Of a stretch of 64,000 nucleotides of DNA, positions 41,845 to 53,194 are shown piece by piece. Source of the stretch: Karstenula rhodostoma CBS 690.94 (Eukaryota > Ascomycota > Dothideomycetes > Pleosporales > Didymosphaeriaceae); the NCBI GenBank assembly GCA_010093485.1, contig MU001504.1, positions 1,620,437 through 1,684,436 of the forward strand. Reading direction: 5' to 3'. Each line of letters starts with the position of its first letter. Position 1 is the first letter of the stretch. Under the pieces are notes generated by a model that was not told the origin of the DNA, searched no databases, and saw only the letters and a program-made list of their open reading frames with translations. The position numbers and the translations under genes are program-made.

Positions 41845-44800
41845 GGCGTTGGAGGATAATGCAAGACTGGCAAGGTAGTTGGAATGAGTGGCAGTGTGGG
41901 TTGAGGGTTGGATGTTGAGTATGAGAGTGAGTGAGTTTGTTCGATGCTGACTTCTTCGTGGGCAACAGCTTCATCTTTATACCACGATACGGGCACAGTT
42001 CGGCCTCTTGCCGGGTCCTTTGTATTTGTGTCGCTTTGTAGCCGATGAATTACGGGGCAATCATGGATCTTCCCTGTGTACGGCGTTGCTGCAGGTCGCT
42101 GGCGGCTCTGTGTACCCCCAAATGAAGGGCGCACGGCACGTCATGCAGCAGTCCGACCAAGACGACCAAGACAGAGAAGCAGTAGAGATTGCGTGCCACA
42201 ACGCTTGATCCGCCTGTGCAGCATGCAGAACTTAGTGCGCATCTTCGGAGAAGAAACAACGAGAAAGGCAGTTGAGAATCCATGTGCAGTAATCGGCCAC
42301 ATTGATCCTCACTCGCATGGGCACCCGAGCTAATGTTTCAATGGGTCTTTTCAGGAACAAACTTGATACAGCAGGTATGTATTTGAACTTGCAGCACGAA
42401 TAGCTGGATGATTCATGCACCGAGCTTTCACATCTGTCACAATCTATCACTTCTGTGCGACTTTAGCCGCTCGAGAGCTGGCGCAACAAATGCTTGTCAA
42501 CAAGTGCAGTCGGCGGCGGTGTGTGTCGTCGCGCTGGCTAGATTGTCTCGCCTAGGCTATGTGAACGTGAGTTCTCACATTTTCTGCATCTTCCATTTTG
42601 GGCGATCGACGCTAAGGCGACCCCCCGCCACGCCATCGTATGACGAGCTCGAACAGGAGCATCCTAGCTCTTGAACTTGAGTGGAGAATAACCATGGTCC
42701 CTTGATTGAAACACTTCGAATCGCCGTTTACCTCCTTGGGACCTGCTACCAAGCGAACGTAGATACCGTGCGATTGCAAGGTGCTGTACGATAATCCCGC
42801 ACAGGACTAGCTTTTATTCGAGACACCCGTGGTGGATTGCTGGTCTTCCACCATTGTTTCGTTGTGGCCAACGCCTCGGGAATGCATCCCCATCAAAGCT
42901 TCCCAGGCTCAGGTTGTACATGCAGTCCGTTCCCGTGGGATCCGTTTTTGGCGACCAGGGGATTTTCCGACAGACTAGTCACTCTGTCCAATGTTTCCTC
43001 GCAGTATGGATGACGTCTCCGACAGCCGGCACTATGAGCATGAGTGAGAGAACTCTGTTCGACCGTTTGGATGTGTGCGAATACGCGATTAGAGGCGAGC
43101 CATTCATGTCTGGTGGATAACCCATCCCTGGTAACTGCATACCGGGGGTTGGCCGCATAATAATGATTGGCCACATCGACTCTGTTTTATCGTTTGCCTC
43201 CAATTCTGCTCATATGGTTTGGGAAATCCGTCACCTACACGGGCCCGGCATCTATATGTGGTACATAGTGACCGGCAAGATCACTATCCACCACGGCTAC
43301 TCGTGCGATACTCGCAATCATGTCATTGGAGGTAAGTATCGATGACATTTCCCTTCTTGCAATTGCGACATGAGACCGCGGTTACCGCCCTGTCCGAGTG
43401 CGCCACCCATTGTTCGGCAAAAGTCTCGAGGCCTGTCGCAGGTTTCACGAACGCGGTGCGAGCCGTCGGTGCCTATCACACGTTTACCACGTAGCGAACC
43501 AAACCACGGTGTCGGGTTCCCAACGTCTCTAAAACGCCTTCAGCTGATACGTCCAGACCGTAGTATCACGATACACATTTCCGCTTGGCGATGCTAGGCC
43601 GGTCACTTGCACTCACTATCCCGTTGTAGCCCGGATTGGACTAGAACGACATGCAGCTCTGAATGTCCACCAGGATCGGGATGGTACCGGTTTCAATGCC
43701 TTGAGATACCCATGGAAGCTTTCTTTTCGTCTGAGAGGGATGCGCTCCTTCGTCGCTCAGTGGGTATGTCTCGAAGCTACCACGCGCCGAGACAGCTCGT
43801 CACACTGACCGGATACCTTCCATGCCTTGAGACGTCCACTTCGCCTTTTGAAACCTAGTTGGCCTTCATTGCGGCGTCGTTGCAGGAATGCTCCATTACA
43901 TGCACCCCAGTGCTGTCATAGATGAACACGAAAAGAATCCCCACCTGCGGCACAACACTTGACATATCACCTTGTTCTAGTGGCCAGACACGGCCATAAA
44001 ACGGCTCAAATATTCACATCGTTTAGCGCTTGGGAAACATGGACGTTTCGACTAGCTTCAAGTCCTACGCACTTCGGCTGGCCGTGAACGGTGGGAACAC
44101 CACCCTATGTTTACATGTTTTATTCCCTTGGGAGGCATCTTCGACCCATCTTCCAACGCCAAGCGTCCCTTGTATCTGGGTAGCGCCACCAGAGCAACGC
44201 ACAGAACCTGCAGCACAGCATTTGTCAACTTGCACGCTCTGCACGTACTCATGGACTTGATCCAACAAAGTGTAATCCCGAATGGCGACTTTTCAACGCG
44301 TCTTCCAAAAGATTTTGCTGAGCTTGTCCAAATCCAACCTACACAGAAACGTCCTAGGACGAGTTACAAAGCTTGATATTCTCTGCAAACGCTGAGTATC
44401 ACCTTCTGACGACACTTTGTCTACACACGGACGAGTCTTGCAACTCATCACCCGATCGTGTGTTCCGCAAATGCGAAACATGTCCTCGCTTCCATCGGTG
44501 ACGGTGCTGAAAATGCCTTCCAAGTTGTGTTATCCAAGACCTTGATTCCGCGCGAACGGTGTAGTGGCCCCGACTTTCTCGTACTCCCACCCGATCGAGC
44601 AAACTGCACTTACAGGATATGATTGACGAGACGGAAGCAAAGCCGCTTTACTTGTTCCTCTGCACTGCGTTCCGAGCCGTCTATAAGGAACATGCACCTC
44701 CGTCTGTCCCCAAGCCAACTTCCCACTCGGTCGAGATCCGCATCCTTCCACCCTCGAGAGTTATGCCAGCAGCCCGGCTCCCGGTAGTACGCACGAAGAT

Positions 44801-46183
44801 GCTCCCCGGGCCCAACCCTGCCGTACAACCACACCCGAAACAATCTTGCATCCGACCGTTTCTGAGACCGCCCGCCTAGACAGTACTGGTCCTACACGCC
44901 ACGCATGACACTGTCGGTCAGGGTATTTGCCAATGTTGGCATAGAGGACTGCAGTCATGACTCGCCCATAATACTTCTCGCGTGGCTAGATGGCTGCCTT
45001 TGCTGATCCGTATGCTAAAGGGGAAGATCTCAACAGATGCTGTGTTCGAGACGTCTCATTGCAACGGTGAAGTCGCCGCGAGCAGTGATTCGGCACGATG
45101 TGCGTTCACCAAGGCGTCGTGGCTCGCAACGTAGTCATGTGCCTGCATTTTGGCGCTGTTGACGGATTACCTGGCGCAGCGACCCCCGGCCGTCGCACGG
45201 CGCCACGACCATGTCGGAGCAACGCACTATTGGCGGGAGAGAAATTTCGATGTCGTTGCTTTTTGGGCGCGGCGAACTGCTGATCTGGGGCCGCTGCTGG
45301 GTCGTCTGGAATCGAATACCGCAGCCAGTCAACAGCCCGTCTGGCTCCCAGGAAGATCCTCCCGTTGCCGCTTCCAGAACGAATATCCGATGTGTATGCA
45401 GGACACCACTAGTACGGACTTTTTGGCGTTCTCAAGCGATAGTACTACATTCAAAGGTACGAACAAGCCATTATGGCCACTCAAAACCGCGTTCGCGACG
45501 TCGCCACCATGCCACTCCACAAGGCTACTTGACGATTAAGGGGAACGAGAAGTGGTACAGCACTTGTGGCAGCGTCAAAGCTTGAATACACTGCTGTTCT
45601 AGCGCTTGCTTCCTTGAAATGGATTTTCAATGTCGAGCCAGTCCAGTCTGCGTCAAACGTTGATTCCCCAAAATTATTCAATGAACAGGCCTGCAAGGAT
45701 CACCATTACAGTACAAGAAAGAGATGTAATACTCAATGACACATCTAGAGTTGCAAATAGGATATCATTTCTACACAGGCATTGCTCGCTGTGAATGCAG
45801 CACAAAGGGAGGTATACGTCCAACGCACAACGCATAAAGTGACCAATTCAAAGTGCAGACGCTAAGGTTTCCTATGCCCACTGCTTCCGCTGCGGCTCGT
45901 CCCATGCTTGCTAGCGTGCCTCTGCGACGAATGGCGCGCCGGATTCTTGTGCTGCGGAAGGTGATGTCCATGTCCATGTCCCAGACTGGCCCCACGATGG
46001 ACCCGAAGGCCGACAGGGAAGAACTGTATCCACAGATCAGTATTGACTCCCCTGGTCTGAGACAAAGGAAACGGGACGGGATCCGGGATGCGGATCAAGG
46101 CACGGCGCGCCAGTACAGTTCAGGAACAGTAGAGTTACGAACGGAGGCGCAGATCGAAGCAGCAAGCGGAGCTAGAGCTGTCT
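41845..46183. other. 4.3-kb interval with no supported gene
   Basis: The longest gene-free stretch of the window. Short ORFs (60-130 codons) occur in all six frames, but none has a domain, a coherent splice path or composition like the neighbouring genes. No tandem repeat, terminal inverted repeat or RNA gene was recognised by eye. It could hold a decayed element or lineage-specific non-coding sequence. Confidence 0.45.
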
Positions 46184-48855
46184 TCACGCCTTACTAACCG
46201 TCTTCTTGATCCGCACCAGCAGCACACCCTTGGACACGACGCCGTTGGAGTTGTAGAGGTGCAGCATGCGGATGCCGGGTTGCAGGCGGTCAAGCCGGAA
46301 GCAGGCCCAGGCCGCGAGGTCGTCGCTGATACGCTCATCGTCCATGACTTTGAATCTGTGAGGATTGACATATTAGCTCTCGTCCCATATTGACCCTGGT
46401 TCGAAAAAGGAAGAAAGGGAGCATCGACCCGAGTGACAGGTGCCGACGGAGATGCGCGATAGATAGGCAACGAATACGCGAAATTAAGATAAGAGGGAAG
46501 AGCGAATTGTGCAAAAGACGAGGAGAAGTCGAAGATGTGAGTAGCCGCATCTTCGAAACGGATATAGCGGCGATATGCATGAGGAGCAGCACTAATATGC
46601 CCGATTCCAGCGGTGTGACCAGAATCTCGGTAAATGGACCGGGCTTCATGCACACAACCTGCAAGGCTAATGTCGCTGGAGCAGACGCAGTAGTTCGGTG
46701 CCTCACTCGGCGTGGTATGCCGGACAACCAGCGCAACGGAACGCATCGCGTGTCGGAAACTGAGCTCGCCAATGTGTAACGGGCGGGCGGCAGAAGCGGG
46801 GGCATGCAGAACTGAGAAAGCGACTTACCTGACGAATGTCAATTCCTCCGTCACCCTCTTGACACCTTTAAACTCGACGATCTCTCGGCCAAAATCGGGA
46901 TTCGTTGTCCTTGCAGTTCTGGTCTTCTTTTTGTAATCGCCCTTGTTGCTCGCTCCGCCTCCTGGAATCGGTTCGCCCACTCCTTCTTCGAGCTTCTCGA
47001 CATGTAACTCGACCTTGATGTAGGGTTTGAAATCCTTTGGATCATCTTCTTCGGGGGGAAGTGGGATGTCCTGCCCGGCGAGGAACTCAATGCTGAGATC
47101 GAGGTTGTGGTGTTCTATGGCGTCCTTGGGCGTGGTCCCAGAACTCGTGCCTCGATAGCCCTCAGGCTTCAGCACCCACCCAGCTGTGCCCGCAAACATA
47201 GCTTCATTTTGCATCATGCCCCCATCCCATCGTTGCCAGTTGAGAGCTACTATCTGCACGCCCTGTCGCCAGAAGATGGTTGGGTTGAGATTGGATGAGG
47301 TCACTCGAAGCCCTTTGGGATATGCGCGCATGAAAAAGTTCTTGTTGTGCTTAAAGAGCGCGGTAGGATTCGTTTCATGGACCTCCATCAGTGTCTTTTC
47401 GGAAAGCGAGAATACGTGTGTTGGAATGTTGGCCTCTGCGTACTGGTCAGTGAACGTACAACATTCTCGATGAGAATGTTCTACTTACCCGGGCCATCCA
47501 ATCCCTTGTAGTGGTAGCCTCCAAAGTAGACACCTAGCTTGGAAAGCGCCTCAATGACCTTGGGTTTGGGCGGCGGCGGCTTCTCTGAAGATGTTCCAAC
47601 TTCATCAGAGTCTGAACTAATTTCAGACTGCCCAGACTGATTGGTTTGTTGAGGGGTCAACTCAGCAGGCGCTTGGAGAGTTGTAGGTTTCGCAGCAGCA
47701 GCAACTGGTTCATGGCTCACGCGCTTCACCTTGACGAGAATCTTGTTTTCCAGATCTTTCAGAGTGGGGAGTTTGATCTGATCGGAGGCCTCTGATGGGT
47801 CGAGCGGTAGATCGACCAGCATCCCTCCCCAGTACTCCTTCATGAGTTCTACCATGATCTCCTGCTGCTCAGGACTGGTGTGCACTTCCAAGCTAACGAT
47901 CAATGGGAGGTTCGAAGAAGCGAATGCATAGTCTCGAATAGTTTGACACACTTCTCTGAATGACATCTCCTTAGTCAAAGTGTAGCCTATATGTTCGTCA
48001 GTAAGCTGCGTATGAAGGCAACGGAAGATAGGAGAAAGACTGTACCATGAAGAACCCTCGGCTCAGCCCTGGAGGAGCTATTGGACCGCCATGGCGCAAT
48101 CCGTTGTTCGACAGCTGGCGGTGGTGGAGAAGTTGCCTTCGGAGTCTCTTTAGGAGGTGGAGACGCTTTCCTCCCAAAGCGCAACTCAAGCCGCTTGCGT
48201 AAGCTTTTCTTTTCTTTCTTCACCTCCTTCTCCCCACTGCCGCTCGTCTTCTGAGCCTCCTCATCGGAACTAGAATCGGAATCAGATGGTGGCTCTCCAT
48301 CCCAGACATCGACTTCGACGCAACGGCAACCCCTTTTGAGTACCTGCGAGCATCAGCGACGTGTACATGGAGGATAACGGCGCTGCTTACGTTCTTGTAG
48401 GCATCGACGCTTGCAGCGCTTGCCAGCTGGTTCCCCGTCAAGTATGTGTTGTGACTCGAGGAGATAAAGTAGTTTGATATGGGCCATGATCCGTCCACTG
48501 CTTCTGCAGGTTTCATAGCGTTTCCCGCGCCGCTGGTGAAGTAGTTGGCGAAATGCGAAAACGAGCCCTCCTTGAGTATCTCAGCATCCACAGCCGGTGC
48601 CTGCTGCTCATCGGCGAGCCACTCGGCGAGACCTTCTTTGGATTCGAGTTTGTACTTCTTTTCTACGTCTTCGTACAGCGTCTTCAGGTATGTAGAGAAG
48701 GTCGAGTTCAGTGACTCTACAGTCCTCGCTTTTTGTGCATCTGCCGCACTGCCTCCTCCGGCCTGCAGCTCGGCTTTCTCAGCTTTGAGGATACCGAGCT
48801 TGGGATCTGTGGTAGGACTGGCTGCCTTCGCATCTTTGGTCGAAGGGGCTGCCAT
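46184..48855 (-). CDS. Phosphoinositide-specific phospholipase C
   Basis: Minus-strand exons 48391-48855, 48046-48343, 47489-47986, 46829-47435, 46184-46355; predicted 679 aa. Introns 1-3 are 47-59 nt; intron 4 is 473 nt, the longest in the window. The enzyme hydrolyses PIP2 to IP3 and diacylglycerol at the plasma membrane, Ca-dependently. X-box: S-S-H-N-T-Y-L-T-G-N-Q (first catalytic His near 135), R-C-V-E-V-D-V-W-D-G (Glu/Asp metal ligands) and V-L-H-G-Y-T-L-T (second His near 254). Between these lies the usual fungal Ser/Asp/Lys-rich insert (about 172-245). A second acidic/Pro linker precedes the Y-box (Y-P-K-G-L-R-V-T-S-S-N, then G-W-V-L-K-P-E-G-Y-R). A C2 domain follows (about 480-679, F-V-R-F-K-V-M-D-D-E). 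No PH domain; the N-terminal ~110 residues may be a reduced EF-hand region. Confidence 0.95.
46356..46828 (-). other. Unusually long intron of the PLC gene
   Basis: 473-nt intron between exons 4 and 5 with a GTAAGT donor and TCACAG acceptor on the minus strand. The flanking exons join in frame (F-V-R / F-K-V-M-D-D-E) inside the C2 domain. Other introns here are about 47-176 nt. Open frames of 129 and 156 codons inside it lack features. Confidence 0.75.
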
Positions 48856-49530
48856 GCTGTGGTGGGGCCCAGCGGGGTCGGATAACGGGGAGCGGTCTGT
48901 AGGAGGTGGGAGGTGGGAGAGTAGTCAGGAGAGGGTGGTCTGGCGGCCCTGCCTAATAGACGGATAAAGGAAACAACACAGCTGCGCAGCTAGCTGATAC
49001 GGGGGAAAGGCTGCAAGACATCAGCTCAGCTATTTCGGGCCTCGCCCAGCAAACAAACATGGGTAATTGAGCGTTTGCCACAGTCAGGATAGATTTCAAA
49101 GACTCACCTGACACGCACGCAGGGCCGCTCCTCGCAAATAATGTTACTGTGGCTTCGCAAGGCTACGAGGGGTGTGGCACAACGTTAAAGGACGGCGTGT
49201 CTCAGCAACGGCAACACGGCTGCAGGGCTGACACCAGCTCGTGTGGCTTGGCGACCTATGCCTGTTTGATCGTCCGACTGCGGCGTCGTCATGACGCCCC
49301 AAGCTTGTTTGCAAAAGCGTCGCATGTCACAGTTCCCGTCGTCGCTGCATTTCCAGGAATCGGACAGTGTTGCGTGGCATGCTTCCGGGCGCGATGCTCC
49401 AACTGCGTGCCTGCCAAGCGGTAGATAGCGTTGCGTTGACGTCACCCAGGGTCTGGCTAGCTGGACGTTCACAGTCCAAGCTCCACCTACATAAGTTCCA
49501 TCGCAATTCTACAATTCTACGAGTATCAAG
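48856..49530. other. divergent promoter region between PLC and cupin genes
   Basis: 675 nt between two oppositely oriented start codons. No supported ORF and no clear TATA box. Short ORFs on both strands have no features. Confidence 0.5.
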
Positions 49531-49873
49531 ATGCCTTCGCGCAACGACGCAGAGTCCAATGTTCGATCCTGGGGCTTCGGTCATGTCTTCACTTGGACCG
49601 ATGGACCGTATGCTCGCACTTACACTTCATCGACATGGCTGTGGCTGAAGTAACTAACAAGTATCCCGCAGAAACGCTCATTATCCGCCACACAGACACA
49701 ACGGCCTAACCACTCATCTAATTCTCAATGGAGAACTGACCATCACTTATCCTGAAGACAAGGAACCTAAGAAGGAAACGTTTGGACCGGGCGCTCGACT
49801 GGACGTTGATGCCAAGAAGCTACACGAGGTTTGGATGGGAGAGGGAGGCTGCACATATGTCATTGGAGAATGA
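49531..49873 (+). CDS. Small single-domain cupin-like protein
   Basis: Exons 49531-49607 and 49672-49873, intron 64 nt (GTATGC donor, CTAAC branch, CGCAG acceptor); predicted 92 aa. After W-T-D-G-P-N-A-H the splice gives Y-P-P-H-R-H-N-G-L-T-T-H-L-I-L-N-G-E-L-T, a first cupin motif with clustered His and the G-E-L strand. F-G-P-G-A-R-L-D-V and H-E-V-W-M-G-E-G-G-C-T-Y supply the second motif. The size is that of a minimal beta-barrel. Three His and a later His/Glu could bind a metal, although the classical Glu of motif 1 is not where expected. Similar small cupins in fungi are mostly uncharacterised; the reaction is unknown. No targeting signal. Confidence 0.8.
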
Positions 49874-50020
49874 AATCTGATTCCTATCCCGAATTTGAAT
49901 CTTTCCTGTGTGAACAAAGCCAGCGTAATGCAAAAACACAATGTTCTCCACGCATTTCATGGCTTTTCTTATCGACGCCATGCTTCCGAACGCCACCCAT
50001 GCAATCGATTCAGCATGACA

Positions 50021-50848
50021 TTACGTCTCATCCATCTCGACGTCCCCATTCTCGAGCAGTTGTTGCTCACCTTCCTCCTCTTCACCCTCTTGGCCCTCCC
50101 ACCACATGCACGGCCCTAGCCCAGATTGATTCATCGACGCCTTGAGCACGTCAGCAACCGTAATCTTGCTGCGGGGCGAAAGAAACTTACAATGATTCTC
50201 CAAGGCACGCCTCTCCTTTCCACGACGTTTCCGTTCTCGTCTTTCTGCACGATGCTGGGCTTCTGGTCGAACCATTCCTCGCGTTCGACTCTCAGTAGCA
50301 CGGTTTCACCCTTGTCAAAGAAGAACTCCTCTCCATCGGGGGGACTCCACACCCAGGCGTTCTCACCAGGGTCGTAGTGAGAGGGCTCGAACAGGTTGGC
50401 TTGAGGGACAAAAACTTCGTAGGTGAAGTCGAGGTCGATGACCATTCCTTGCTCGTTGGCGGATTTGATGCGTCCGTGTAGAATCTCGCCGCGAAAAGGA
50501 CGGAAAACTACCACGCGGAACTCAACTGTAGATTCCGGTCAGTTGCTTCAGCACCAAATACAAGATCAAGAACAAGACGTGGGAAACTACCGTTGACATT
50601 GACAAGCCCAGTCCCGTGACCAATAAGGCCCTCGGACGCCTTGAGCATATCCCACATCGTGATACACAAGCCAACCTTGTGTATAACTTTGTTCGCATAC
50701 TTGATGTTGATAGCATCCTTGATTGCTTGTGCGCTTTCCTTGCTGAAGTCCTGGGGCGCGATCTGAATCAGATCTTCAATAGTTGTCTATTGTGATTCGT
50801 CAGTGCGAAATGACGGTAGCAGCGCAACGGTCTTACGAGGATGAACAT
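50021..50848 (-). CDS. RPC25: RNA polymerase III subunit Rpc25 (Rpb7-like)
   Basis: Minus-strand exons 50837-50848, 50591-50786, 50191-50525, 50021-50140; predicted 220 aa (yeast Rpc25 is about 212). The first exon codes only M-F-I-L; all three introns are 50-65 nt and in frame. Rpc25 pairs with Rpc17 to form the Pol III stalk that helps initiation on tRNA and 5S genes. Seen: the N-terminal Rpb7-type domain (D-L-I-Q-I-A-P-Q-D-F, then N-K-V-I-H-K-V-G-L-C-I and G-L-V-N-V-N-V-E-F-R). Then comes the OB/S1 fold (F-R-P-F-R-G-E-I-L-H-G-R-I-K-S, V-F-V-P-Q-A-N-L-F). The C-terminal M-N-Q-S-G-L-G-P-C-M-W-W is typical of Rpc25 rather than Rpb7. It ends in an acidic tail. Converges with the cupin gene, about 150 nt apart. 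Confidence 0.93.
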
Positions 50849-51132
50849 GATGACAGGAGTTCACTCGCATGCTCAGGCGTGTCGAGCTCTTGACTTTTGA
50901 GGGTTTTTGTACTTGTGCTACCGCATCATTGAGTGACTAAGAAAAGTCATGTTGAAGGCGCGAATTGGTGCTCGGTCGCGGCTACGCTAGCGTTAGCGCG
51001 CCTTATCGATAACCTTAACTTTTCCGACTGACCTCGCGCGGAGAAGCCTGTGCATCAATCTTGTTGACGTTCCGAACTCAGATATAGATTGGATACCTCG
51101 CGTCGCCAAAGGTCGCTGATACCAAGGCCACT

Positions 51133-52863
51133 ATGGCGCCTTTCAAATTTCCGCCTCCACCTCCGCCACCGCCGCCGAAGGCGTCGAACGATGCGCCGAC
51201 TACGTATGGAAGCCAGAGAGGAGGACCTTCGGGTAGAGGTGATAGAGGACGCGGAAGGGGTGGTGCGCCGAGAGGACGCGGGCAAAATCAATCGGGAGGG
51301 ACCTCAAGGGGCGGATATCAGCGCGGTGGGCACAGGGGCGGACAACAACAACAACAAGGTGGAAGAGGAGGTTCTCAAACCTATGGCATTCCGTTCCAGC
51401 AGCAACGACAACAACAACAACAACAGCAGCAGCAGCAACAATCGTATACCGCACCACAGTCCTACGCTACCACAAATTTCGCTCCCGCGTACCCGAATCC
51501 GGCGCTTCCCAATTCTCCTGCGAACAATGTTCCACCGCTAGACCCTGGAGCTTTTGCACAAGCGATGGCATTCATGGCAACACCCGTGGGCATGCAGACT
51601 ATGGCTGCTTTTGCAGCCAACATGGCAAATGGGAGCGCGGACCCAGTATATGGACAATCTATTCCGCCGCAACAGTCGGCACCTCAGAGCCAGTCATCCC
51701 AACCTCAAGCTAGCCCTAGAAAGAGGAAGCGAAACGAACGAGTTGGGCAATGGCAACCACAGCAACCACCCAATCCCATCCATCCGCCCATCCAGAAAGC
51801 TCCTGCACGGAAAGCTCCCTCACAAAAACCCCCCAGAGCCAAAGCGAAAGCTCCTCCTTCTATACCAGGCTTTGGTTTCTCGTTGCCCACAATCCCACAG
51901 CCTACAGTCGCATCGAAGGCAGGCGGCACGCATAACCAACATCAAAAACGCGTAAACTTAGGCCTCACTAGTTTGAACTACGACGAGGAGTCAAGTAGCG
52001 AAGAAGACGATGATGTGGACGAGGAGGCTCTTCTTGCAGCAAAGTGGGACGGCAAGGGGATGACATTTGAACACAACGGTGAAACGATATCCTTGCAGAC
52101 AGCAGCAGAATTTGCGGAATACATCAAAGACAGGAAGATGAACTTTCCGACTCAGGTAAGAATCGCAGAGAAAGCACAATTGGCTGCGGAAAGGAGAGCG
52201 AATGAATTGGAGTTTTTGCGCAGAGTCAAGGGCGTTCCAGAAAAGGGCAAAGCCCGCGGCGAACTGAAGTCAAAGGATCGGCGCAAACCAAAAGAGATGA
52301 GCAAGCATGCCGGAATCTCAAATCCCAGGCTAGAAGAGCTCCGTGAGAAGGTGAAAAACAGCATGGGGTCTAAACATGCTACCGCAAAGCCCCCTTCCGA
52401 TAGCACCGACCAGCAAGCCACCGATCTTGGTCTAGGTTACGGAACCGACACCGAATCTGACCGGGACAGCTCTATTCTCTCGGAGTCTTCGGTAGTATCA
52501 AGTGATGAGTTCTCCGAGGATGACGCATCGGATCTCGACGCCGAAGAAGCTGAAGACTCTGACGCACCCCCCGAAGCGCAAAGCTCCAAGATCGTCGCGG
52601 CTCCTTTAGTACCCCCACCCCCACCTCCACCCAGACTCCCTGCTCCTGAGGTCGAAGCCTTGAATAAATCCCAGACGGGAGTCTGTCAGCAGTGGAAGTT
52701 GACAGGCAGGTGCAAGTATAAGTATTGTAAGAATAAACATGGCGGAGAGGAACCAAAGCGCATCGGCTTGTATGAGAAGATGGTGGAGCAGGAACTGGAT
52801 AAAGCGGACCGCCTGGCACTTGAGGCGATCAAGTATCTGGGCAGAAACGGGTTTTTGGGTTGA
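51133..52863 (+). CDS. NUFIP1/Rsa1-like protein with CCCH zinc finger
   Basis: Single exon, 576 aa. Residues 1-15 are a poly-Pro run, then an R-G-G-rich block (about 28-75) and a Gln-rich tract (about 93-105) from CAA/CAG repeats. A Pro/Lys-rich linker follows. Around 295-365 lies the NUFIP1-type motif: I-S-L-Q-T-A-A-E-F-A-E-Y-I-K-D-R-K, then N-F-P-T-Q-V-R-I-A-E-K. An acidic Ser region (about 430-485) and a second poly-Pro segment precede a zinc finger beginning near 518, C-Q-Q-W-K-L-T-G-R-C-K-Y-K-Y-C-K-N-K-H (C-x8-C-x4-C-x3-H; the middle spacing is one short of the usual x5). NUFIP1/Rsa1 proteins help assemble box C/D snoRNPs with R2TP in the nucleolus/nucleoplasm; RGG and CCCH parts suggest direct RNA contact. 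The family call rests on the motif and architecture. Confidence 0.85.
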   Translation: MAPFKFPPPPPPPPPKASNDAPTTYGSQRGGPSGRGDRGRGRGGAPRGRGQNQSGGTSRGGYQRGGHRGGQQQQQGGRGGSQTYGIPFQQQRQQQQQQQQQQQSYTAPQSYATTNFAPAYPNPALPNSPANNVPPLDPGAFAQAMAFMATPVGMQTMAAFAANMANGSADPVYGQSIPPQQSAPQSQSSQPQASPRKRKRNERVGQWQPQQPPNPIHPPIQKAPARKAPSQKPPRAKAKAPPSIPGFGFSLPTIPQPTVASKAGGTHNQHQKRVNLGLTSLNYDEESSSEEDDDVDEEALLAAKWDGKGMTFEHNGETISLQTAAEFAEYIKDRKMNFPTQVRIAEKAQLAAERRANELEFLRRVKGVPEKGKARGELKSKDRRKPKEMSKHAGISNPRLEELREKVKNSMGSKHATAKPPSDSTDQQATDLGLGYGTDTESDRDSSILSESSVVSSDEFSEDDASDLDAEEAEDSDAPPEAQSSKIVAAPLVPPPPPPPRLPAPEVEALNKSQTGVCQQWKLTGRCKYKYCKNKHGGEEPKRIGLYEKMVEQELDKADRLALEAIKYLGRNGFLG

Positions 52864-53194
52864 GAAATGATGTTTGATACCCTCTTGTGATTCAGTAAGG
52901 GTACAGGGCTAACCGGATATGCTGGAGAACTTTCTTGTTTGTCTAGATAAATGCAATATACCATCCGCTTCGTCGAGCGAGAGCAATGACATAGATCGCT
53001 GATAACATACATTGGATCGAAGCATGGATCTTGAACAGTTAAGGTCTTTATATTGGTATAAGCAGAGCGTAATAGGGGTATGTCGAACAAGACCAAGCGC
53101 CGAAAATGCCTGCTACAAGAAGTCTACCACCTGGCTCTGACAATCAGAGCCTCCTACTATGATTCGCGATGGACCAGAGCACTGACCGGAGATC
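52864..53194. other. intergenic between convergent genes
   Basis: 331 nt of 3' flanks for the NUFIP-like gene and the dynein intermediate chain gene. No supported ORF. Confidence 0.5.

Noticed and set aside
41610..42134. 174-codon unspliced ORF
   Set aside because: Runs through poly-Lys from a homopolymer and a low-complexity leader; the spliced 57-aa model has good donor, branch and acceptor sites.
46390..46805. ORFs of 129 (+) and 156 (-) codons inside the PLC intron
   Set aside because: No motif; the flanking exons join perfectly across the interval, so these are intronic chance ORFs.
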